Assembly (NCBI RefSeq): GCF_019753765.1 | Contig: NZ_JAIJZW010000010.1 | Span: 1-64,000, forward strand | DNA: 64,000 nucleotides | Direction: 5' to 3' | Source of the DNA: Microbacterium marinilacus | GTDB lineage: Bacteria; Actinomycetota; Actinomycetes; Actinomycetales; Microbacteriaceae | In this document: positions 58,772 through 64,000 of the stretch, one piece after another | Layout: the number at the start of each line of letters is the position of its first letter | How positions within the stretch are numbered: the first letter of the stretch is position 1 | The notes under the pieces: model-generated | What the model was told of the DNA's origin: nothing | What the model saw: the letters and a program-made list of their open reading frames with translations, nothing else | Database searches by the model: none | Made by a program: the position numbers and the translations under genes

Positions 58772-59749
58772 TCAGCGCGTGGTGCCGGGCACCTTGGGCA
58801 GGGCGCCGCCGGCGGCGGCGTTGCGGTCGGGACGGAAGTTCGAGAAGTCGACGCCCTCGACGTCCTTCACGAGCGCGAGCTCGTCCTCGATGATCGCGGC
58901 CTCCCACTCCTCCGGCCCCACGAGCGGCAGGCGCACGCGCGGGCTGGAGATGCGGCCGAGGCCGTGCAGCACGTACTTCGCCGACACCGTGCCGGGGACG
59001 TGCGTCATGACGGCGCGCACCAGCGGCTCGAGCTTCTTGTGCTGCGCGGTCGCGGCGGCGAGGTCGCCGCGGTTCACCGCGTCGACGATCAGCCGGTACG
59101 GCGCGGCCGCGATGTTCGCGGTGACGCCGATGAGCCCCGAGGCGCCGATCGCGAGGTGCGGCAGCACGTTCGCGTCGTCGCCCGAGAAGTACATCAGGTC
59201 GGTCTGGTTGAGCACGCGGCTCACCTCGCTGAAGTCGCCCTTGGCGTCCTTGATCGCCAGGATGTTCGGGTGCTTGGCGAGACGGAGGATGGTCTCGTAC
59301 TTGATGGGCACGCCGGTGCGGCCGGGGATGTCGTACAGGATCACCGGCAGATCGGTGGAGTCGGCGACGAGCCGGAAGTGCGTCAGGATGCCGGCCTGGG
59401 TCGGCTTGTTGTAGTACGGCGTGACGATCATGATGCCGTCGGCGCCGGCCTTCTCGCTCTTCTGGTAGAGCTCGATCGCGTGCGCGGTCTCGTTCGATCC
59501 GCCGCCGGTGATGATCTTGGCGCGCCCCGCGGCGACGTCCTTGCCGACCTCGACGAGACGCAGCTTCTCGGGGTCGGTCAGCGTCGACGTCTCGCCCGTG
59601 GTGCCGGTGACGACGATGCCGTCGGCGCCGGAGGAGATGACGTCGTCGATGTGCTTCTCGACGGCGGGCCAGTCGACCTCGCCGTCGGCCGTCATCGGGG
59701 TGACGAGCGCGACGAGCACCTGTCCGAAGGGGTTGCCCGAGTGCGTCAT
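58772..59749 (-). CDS. dapA: 4-hydroxy-tetrahydrodipicolinate synthase
   Basis: First committed step of lysine/DAP synthesis: condenses pyruvate with aspartate semialdehyde. The 325-residue product has VTPMTADGEVDWPAVEKHID, the substrate motif VVTGTTGETSTLTD, the catalytic Tyr in IILYDIPGRTG-like VILYDIPGRTG, and the Schiff-base Lys in ILAIKDAKGDF. A 20-residue C-terminal extension is present. Start ATG at 59749; element B-left lies 51 bases upstream. Confidence 0.96.
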   Translation of the reverse strand: MTHSGNPFGQVLVALVTPMTADGEVDWPAVEKHIDDVISSGADGIVVTGTTGETSTLTDPEKLRLVEVGKDVAAGRAKIITGGGSNETAHAIELYQKSEKAGADGIMIVTPYYNKPTQAGILTHFRLVADSTDLPVILYDIPGRTGVPIKYETILRLAKHPNILAIKDAKGDFSEVSRVLNQTDLMYFSGDDANVLPHLAIGASGLIGVTANIAAAPYRLIVDAVNRGDLAAATAQHKKLEPLVRAVMTHVPGTVSAKYVLHGLGRISSPRVRLPLVGPEEWEAAIIEDELALVKDVEGVDFSNFRPDRNAAAGGALPKVPGTTR

Positions 59750-59800
59750 GCCCCCAGGCTATCGCCCCGCGCGCCCCCCTCTCACCCGGGCGGGCGTCCA

Positions 59801-59873
59801 CGACCAGCGAACACGCGCGCGTGGTCGTCGGACGGCGCGCTCGGTCGTCGGATCCGTGGTGCGGGCGTGACGG
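59801..59873. repeat. 73-bp direct repeat, copy B-left (downstream of AbiEi/DUF559 gene)
   Basis: Aligns without gaps to 60855-60927 at 58 of 73 positions in the same orientation. Shared features are CGAC-A at the left end, two GTCGTCGG words 20 bases apart (59824-59831 and 59844-59851), then GGATCC and TGGTGCGG. The left part can fold (CGACCA ... TGGTCG). It ends 16 bases from the stop codon of the minus-strand gene it flanks. Confidence 0.75.
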
Positions 59874-59942
59874 AGGTGCGGTGCAGCCGCTACAGCTGTC
59901 CCCTTCGTCCGGCGACAGGGCGCAGACTCCGACGACCGAGCG
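59838..59942. repeat. 15-bp perfect inverted repeat spanning the 3' end of the AbiEi/DUF559 gene
   Basis: CGCTCGGTCGTCGGA (59838-59852, inside B-left) is perfectly inverted at 59928-59942, inside the coding sequence (codons for LGRRSL). The arms are 75 bases apart. A similar pairing (12 of 15) exists between 60892-60906 in B-right and 60961-60975. Confidence 0.6.
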
Positions 59943-60762
59943 TCTCTCGGGCGCCGAGGATCGCCGCCTCGACCAAGTGCCACTCGTACATGACCTGCGC
60001 GTAGTCGAAGCGAAGCGGCAGGTAGCCGAGGGCGAGGGCCCGCGCGTCGCGCCCGAGGTCCTTGTGACGCGAGGAGCCGCCGTCGTGGTTCTCGCGGCCG
60101 TCGACCTCGAGGATGATCCGGCCGTCCAGGACGAAGTCGACCACGCCGACTCCGCGGATGGACACCTGGCTCTGCAGGACGATGCCGAGCTTGGCCAGTC
60201 GCAACCGCACGAGCGACTCGAGGCCGCTGTCGGCGTCGGGCCGTGCGAAGTCGACCAGGTACCGCATGCCGGCATCGAGGTTCTGTCGGATCCAGGTGCG
60301 AGCCGTTGCCGTCAGCTTGCCGAGCCGCCATGCCGACTCGTACGCGACGAAGAACGCCTCCGATCCTCGGCAGCGGGCGACCTGCACGAGGGCACGAGCG
60401 ACCGAGACCACACCGGGCCTCGCGCGCCCCGTCTCCCAGTGCGCCACGCAGCGGCAGCCCGGATGCGCGTGCGCGCGCCCTCCCCGGCCGAGCCAGACAT
60501 GGACCCCGGGGGCGTCGAGTACCCATATGCCGTGATGGCGCAGGGCGGAGACGCAGGCCAGCGCGCCCCCGTGCGTCGCGGCGGTGCGCACGTCGGCGCG
60601 GGCGGACGGCAGGGCGTACAGGCCCTCGCGCAGGCGCTCGATGTCGCGCTCGGCGCAGCAGCGGCGCAGGTCCGCCCGCGTCGCACCGGCTCGGATCAGC
60701 TCCGCTGCGCGCATGACGCCGCCTCGTCCGGCCATCCTGGCCGCGATCTCGTCGATGTACAT
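59890..60762 (-). CDS. Orphan AbiEi-type protein with DUF559 (Vsr-like nuclease) domain
   Basis: A 290-residue protein built like the one at 21346-22302. An N-terminal winged-helix antitoxin-like region (AAELIRAGATRADLRRCC, then IERLREGLYALP) is followed by CVSALRHHGIWVLD, and a C-terminal DUF559 domain carries the full motif VDFVLDGRIILEVDGRENHD, then GRDARALALGYLPLRFDYAQ. Asp, Glu-x-Asp and His are placed as in Vsr-like nucleases. No partner toxin gene adjoins. The ATG gives MYIDEIAARMAGRGG; the frame extends 36 codons upstream without family similarity. It sits between dapA and folA and is bracketed by repeats B-left and B-right. Confidence 0.8.
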   Translation of the reverse strand: MYIDEIAARMAGRGGVMRAAELIRAGATRADLRRCCAERDIERLREGLYALPSARADVRTAATHGGALACVSALRHHGIWVLDAPGVHVWLGRGGRAHAHPGCRCVAHWETGRARPGVVSVARALVQVARCRGSEAFFVAYESAWRLGKLTATARTWIRQNLDAGMRYLVDFARPDADSGLESLVRLRLAKLGIVLQSQVSIRGVGVVDFVLDGRIILEVDGRENHDGGSSRHKDLGRDARALALGYLPLRFDYAQVMYEWHLVEAAILGARETLGRRSLRPVAGRRGQL

Positions 60763-61021
60763 GCCCCGAGCGTCGCCGCGCCGATGCCGGGGCGACGGTC
60801 CGATCCCCTGAGATGTGGGCGCCCTGCGCACGTCCCCGCGTTGTGGACGAGGAACGACGAGCGGACTCATCCGCGCAGTCGTCGGCCCACGCGCTCAGTC
60901 GTCGGATCCCTGGTGCGGACGCGACGGGAGAGGGCGCCTCAGGCTCAGTCGCACCGCGCGACCGACGACCGGGCGGAGCGTCCGACGGGGGTGACGGGCG
61001 ACGGGCGCCCGGCGGCGCGGG
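60763..61021. other. Intergenic region upstream of the AbiEi/DUF559 gene
   Basis: 259 bases without a credible gene. It holds repeat B-right (60855-60927) and a partly inverted partner of its GTCGTCGG word at 60961-60975. Transcription from folA may end here; no separate terminator was seen. Confidence 0.5.
60855..60927. repeat. 73-bp direct repeat, copy B-right (upstream of AbiEi/DUF559 gene)
   Basis: Partner of 59801-59873 (58 of 73 identical, no gaps). Its left part folds well: CGACGA-GCGGA-CTCA-TCCGC-GCAG-TCGTCG. The two GTCGTCGG words keep their 20-base spacing. It begins 92 bases upstream of the start codon of the minus-strand gene. Confidence 0.75.
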
Positions 61022-61528
61022 TCAGGAGCGGCGCAGCACCTCGAAGCGGTACCGCGTGCCCGTGCGGCTGGTGTGCCACTCGTCGGGCGCCGCGGGGTCG
61101 GACCGCACGACGTGCCACGCGTCGTCGATCTCCGGCGCGTAGGCGTCGCCGTCCAGGTCGAGGTCGATGCGGGTCACCCACAGCTCGTCGAGCCGCGGCA
61201 TCGCCTGCCGGTAGATCTCCGCGCCGCCGATCACCCAGGCCTCGTCGTCGAGCCGCGCGGCCTCGTCCAGCGCGGCGTCCAGAGAGTGGACGACCGTGGC
61301 GCCCGGCGCGTCGAAGGACGCGTCGCGCGTGACGACGATGTTCGGTCGGTCCGGCAGCGGCCGGAAGCGGTCGGGGAAGGACTGCCACGTGCGCCGCCCC
61401 ATCAGCACCGGCGTCCCGGAGGTCGCGCGCTTGAAGAACGCCATGTCCTCCGGCACGTCCCACGGCATGCCGCCATCGGCGCCGATGACCCCCGTCCTCG
61501 CCTGCGCCCAGATCGCGCGGACCGGCAT
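61022..61528 (-). CDS. folA: Dihydrofolate reductase
   Basis: NADPH-dependent reduction of dihydrofolate formed by ThyA. The 168-residue product has VRAIWAQARTGVIGADGGMPW (the Trp-loop motif), the acidic residue in VPEDMAFFKRAT, GRRTWQSFPDR, and VIGGAEIYRQAM. The ATG overlaps the thyA stop by one base (TGATG). Length is normal. Confidence 0.96.
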   Translation of the reverse strand: MPVRAIWAQARTGVIGADGGMPWDVPEDMAFFKRATSGTPVLMGRRTWQSFPDRFRPLPDRPNIVVTRDASFDAPGATVVHSLDAALDEAARLDDEAWVIGGAEIYRQAMPRLDELWVTRIDLDLDGDAYAPEIDDAWHVVRSDPAAPDEWHTSRTGTRYRFEVLRRS

Positions 61529-62337
61529 CAGACGGCCACGGCCGCGCGGATCGGCGGGTGGTGCTGGTAGTCATGCACCGCGAAGTCGTCGTACTCGTAG
61601 TCGAAGATCGACGCCGGCCTCCGGACGATCTCGAGGGTCGGGTACGGGTACGGGTCGCGGGTGAGCTGCTCGGCGACCTGATCGCGATGGTTGTCGTAGA
61701 TGTGGCAGTCGCCGCCCGTCCACACGAACTCGCCCGGCTCCAGCCCGGCCTGCTGCGCCATCATGAGCGTCAGCAGCGAGTACGACGCGATGTTGAACGG
61801 CACACCGAGGAAGAGGTCGGCACTGCGCTGGTACAGCTGGCAGGAGAGCCGTCCGTCGGCGACGTAGAACTGGAACATCGCGTGGCACGGGGGCAGCGCC
61901 ATGTTCGGGATGTCCGCGGGATTCCAGGCCGAGACGAGGATGCGACGCGAGTCGGGGTTCGTCCGCAGCAGGTCGACGGCCTGCTGGATCTGGTCGATCT
62001 GCCCGCCGTCGGGGGTCGGCCAGGAACGCCACTGCACGCCGTAGACCGGGCCCAGGTCGCCGTCCTCGTCGGCCCACTCGTCCCAGATCGTGACGCCGCG
62101 CTCCTGCAGCCAGGAGGCGTTCCCGTCCCCGCGGAGGAACCAGAGCAGCTCCAGCGCCACGGACTTGAAGTGCACCCGCTTGGTCGTGACCAGGGGGAAG
62201 CCCTGCGCGAGGTCGTACCGCAGCTGGCGGCCGAAGACGCTCGTCGTGCCGGTGCCCGTGCGGTCGTCCTTGTGGACGCCGGTCACGAGGACGTCGCGCA
62301 GCAGGTCCTCGTACGGGGTCGGAATCGTCTCGGTCAC
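61528..62337 (-). CDS. thyA: Thymidylate synthase
   Basis: Methylates dUMP to dTMP with methylene-tetrahydrofolate. The 269-residue product has [19 protein letters not shown], the catalytic cysteine in [35 protein letters not shown], and the conserved [14 protein letters not shown] 62337 is preferred: AAGGGG lies just upstream and [16 protein letters not shown] is the normal N-terminus; an ATG 10 codons earlier is possible. Coupled to folA, the usual pairing. Confidence 0.96.
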   Translation of the reverse strand: MTETIPTPYEDLLRDVLVTGVHKDDRTGTGTTSVFGRQLRYDLAQGFPLVTTKRVHFKSVALELLWFLRGDGNASWLQERGVTIWDEWADEDGDLGPVYGVQWRSWPTPDGGQIDQIQQAVDLLRTNPDSRRILVSAWNPADIPNMALPPCHAMFQFYVADGRLSCQLYQRSADLFLGVPFNIASYSLLTLMMAQQAGLEPGEFVWTGGDCHIYDNHRDQVAEQLTRDPYPYPTLEIVRRPASIFDYEYDDFAVHDYQHHPPIRAAVAV

Positions 62338-62591
62338 GGCATCCCCTTGCTCAAGATCCTGTCGCATGCTCGCGGCGTCCGCCGCCGCACCGGGCGGACG
62401 GGCGATCGCCTCGCGATCCAGGGTAGCCGCGCAGCCGCCCGTCAGGGCTCAGGCACGCGACGCACGCCGCGCCCGCCCACGGCAGGCGGCATCCGTGCCG
62501 CCGGGCAGTTCTGCCCCCGTTCACCGCATCGTCGGCATCCGGTGCGGCGGAGGTCACCGCCACGAACGACAGCGGGTCCAGCGTCGGGCGG
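62338..62591. other. Divergent intergenic region thyA / phytase-like gene
   Basis: 254 bases between divergent genes. No small gene, repeat or clear promoter boxes were recognised, though both promoters should lie here. Confidence 0.4.
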
Positions 62592-64000
62592 GTGACGAAC
62601 CTCCTCCGCCCGCGCCGCCGCCCCTCGCCGCCGGCCGCGCTCATCGCCCTCTCCGCCGCATCCGCACTGGTCGCGACCCTCGTGCCCGCCTCGGCGTCCG
62701 CCGACGTCGGGCGCGACTCCCACGACGGCCGAGACTCACGCGGCGAGCGCCCCGTGCGCACCGTCGTCCCGACGCTGGACGCCCGCGCGACGCTCTCGGC
62801 GGATCACCTGGCGCCCGGGCCGGCATCCGGCGCGGCCGCGACGCCCGCCAACGGCCGCACGGGTCCGTGGTGCGGGCAGGTGATCCCCGGGTTCTCCGCG
62901 ATGGTCGAAGGCGGCGACGGCACGTTCTGGGCGCAGCCCGACAACGGCTTCGGCTCGCAGGAGAACTCGGCCGACTTCCTGCTGCGCAACTACCTGATCC
63001 GGCCGGACTGGGACACCGGGGAGGGCGGATCCGGTCGTATCGAGATCGAGTCGTACATCGAGTACAACGACCGCGACGGCGTCCTCGACTTCCCGATCGT
63101 GAACGAGGACACCGAGGAGCGCCTGCTGACGGGGGCCGACTTCGACATCGAGTCGATCGCCCGCGCGAAGGACGGCACGTTCTGGGTCGGCGAGGAGTTC
63201 GGGCCGTTCCTGCTGCACTTCGACGCCGACGGCACGCTGCTCGACGAGCCGTACCCACTGCCCGGCGCCACATCGCCGCAGAGCCCCTACCTGGAGGACG
63301 GCGAGCAGCCCACGGTCGCCTCGAGCCGCGGCTTCGAGGCCATGTCGGCGTCGGCGAACGGGCACTACCTCTACCCGGTGCTCGAGGGCGCCTTCGTCGA
63401 CGATCCGGATCAGCGCCGGCGCGTGATCAACGAGTTCGACACCCGTTCGGGGCGCTACACCGGGCGCACGTGGTCGTATCAGACCGACCAGCCCGGCGAC
63501 GTGATCGGCGACGCGTTCACGACGCGCGACGGCTCGATGCTGCTGATCGAGCGGGACGACCACGAGGGCGACCAGTCGGTGATCAAGCGCGTCTACCGGG
63601 TCGATCTCGACCGCCGGGCCGACGGCGAGGGCTTCCTGCACAAGGAGCTCGTGCTCGACGCCCTGCGGATCGACAACCCGCGCGGCATCGACGTCGGCGA
63701 GGGCTACGGTCTCGGCGAGACCTACTCGCTGCCGGTGCAGTCGTTCGAGACGGTGCTGCAGCTGAAGGACGGCCGGCTGCTCATCGGCAACGACAACAAC
63801 TATCCCGCGGGCGACGCACGCGTCGCGGGCACCCCGGACGACACCGAGCTCGCGATCGTGGACCTGGAGCGCACGACGGCGCGGCCCGACGCCATCACGG
63901 TCGTGAGCCACCGCGGCGCGAGCGGCTACCGCCCCGAGCACACGCTCGCCGCGTACGAGACGGCGATCGCGCAGTGCGCGGAGTACATCGAGCCCGACGT
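62592..64000 (+). CDS. Secreted phytase-like esterase fused to a glycerophosphodiester phosphodiesterase domain (partial)
   Basis: At least 469 residues, cut by the right window edge. GTG start gives a basic N-region (MTNLLRPRRRPSPPAALIAL) and a signal peptide ending about PASASA. From about residue 95 the protein matches the 'esterase-like activity of phytase' family: PGFSAMVEGGDGTFWAQPDN, FDIESIARAKDGTFWVGEEF, and NPRGIDVGEGYGLG. After residue 435 a GDPD domain begins: VVSHRGASGYRPEHTLAAYE and EPDV, with the catalytic His and the Glu-x-Asp metal ligands. It is therefore probably an extracellular two-domain phosphoesterase scavenging phosphate from phospholipid head groups. The start is tentative; the Shine-Dalgarno is weak. 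Confidence 0.83.
   Translation, partial: MTNLLRPRRRPSPPAALIALSAASALVATLVPASASADVGRDSHDGRDSRGERPVRTVVPTLDARATLSADHLAPGPASGAAATPANGRTGPWCGQVIPGFSAMVEGGDGTFWAQPDNGFGSQENSADFLLRNYLIRPDWDTGEGGSGRIEIESYIEYNDRDGVLDFPIVNEDTEERLLTGADFDIESIARAKDGTFWVGEEFGPFLLHFDADGTLLDEPYPLPGATSPQSPYLEDGEQPTVASSRGFEAMSASANGHYLYPVLEGAFVDDPDQRRRVINEFDTRSGRYTGRTWSYQTDQPGDVIGDAFTTRDGSMLLIERDDHEGDQSVIKRVYRVDLDRRADGEGFLHKELVLDALRIDNPRGIDVGEGYGLGETYSLPVQSFETVLQLKDGRLLIGNDNNYPAGDARVAGTPDDTELAIVDLERTTARPDAITVVSHRGASGYRPEHTLAAYETAIAQCAEYIEPD

Noticed and set aside
56847-60275. A 1,142-codon minus-strand open frame
   Set aside because: It crosses rnj and dapA in another frame and reads as low-complexity Arg-rich sequence.

Overview
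The window is high-GC actinobacterial chromosome (about 70% GC by eye). It most resembles the family Microbacteriaceae, probably Microbacterium or a close relative. The evidence is the gene order, the many GTG starts, the gluABCD and argCJBDF operons, and an rRNA leader of Microbacterium type at the left edge. Almost every base is coding, and most genes lie on the minus strand. Several blocks follow the gene order I know from Mycobacterium: infC-rpmI-rplT-tsnR, pheST, argCJBDF and argH-tyrS; and lexA with a divergent LysM gene, hflX-dapF-miaA-miaB-recX-recA, clgR-cinA-pgsA-ftsK, rnj-dapA and folA-thyA.

Layout. 1-115: promoter and leader of an rRNA operon leaving the window leftward. 382-4000: tyrS, a membrane protein, argH. 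4010-14485: an accessory metabolic island holding a tripartite tricarboxylate-type transporter (tctABC), the ATP-dependent hydantoinase/oxoprolinase pair (hyuAB), a sarcosine-oxidase-like flavoenzyme, and a divergent RpiR regulator with a second flavoenzyme. 14516-20906: a DUF418 membrane protein and argF-D-B-J-C. 21162-22372: a solitary AbiEi-nuclease-like gene bracketed by two copies of a 67-bp palindromic element. 22376-29454: pheST and the gluABCD amino-acid ABC transporter. 29592-32622: a TrmH-type methyltransferase, rplT-rpmI-infC (infC probably starts with ATC), and a DUF1844 gene.

32665-37010: a tiny secreted peptide gene, an SseB-family gene and hisA-H-B-C. 37065-38383: divergent LysM gene and lexA with candidate SOS boxes. 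38438-47621: a serine peptidase, a HAD hydrolase, three GNAT acetyltransferases, hflX, a methyltransferase, a mobA-like gene, dapF and miaA. 47623-55988: miaB, recX, recA (SOS box), DUF3046, a ClgR-type regulator, cinA, pgsA and ftsK. 56068-59749: an SDR enzyme, ribonuclease J and dapA. 59801-60927: a second solitary AbiEi/DUF559 gene bracketed by its own 73-bp direct repeats. 61022-62337: folA and thyA. 62592 to the right edge: a secreted phytase-like protein running into a glycerophosphodiester phosphodiesterase domain, cut by the window end.

The most unusual signal is the shared plan of the two AbiEi/nuclease-like genes. Each is a lone ORF with one copy of a gene-specific structured repeat just after its stop codon and another about 90-120 bp before its start. 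The plan is the same at both loci but the repeats are unrelated, which suggests small self-contained units. The second point of interest is the hyu/tct/flavoenzyme island lying between argF and argH. No tRNA gene, CRISPR array, insertion sequence or prophage was recognised.
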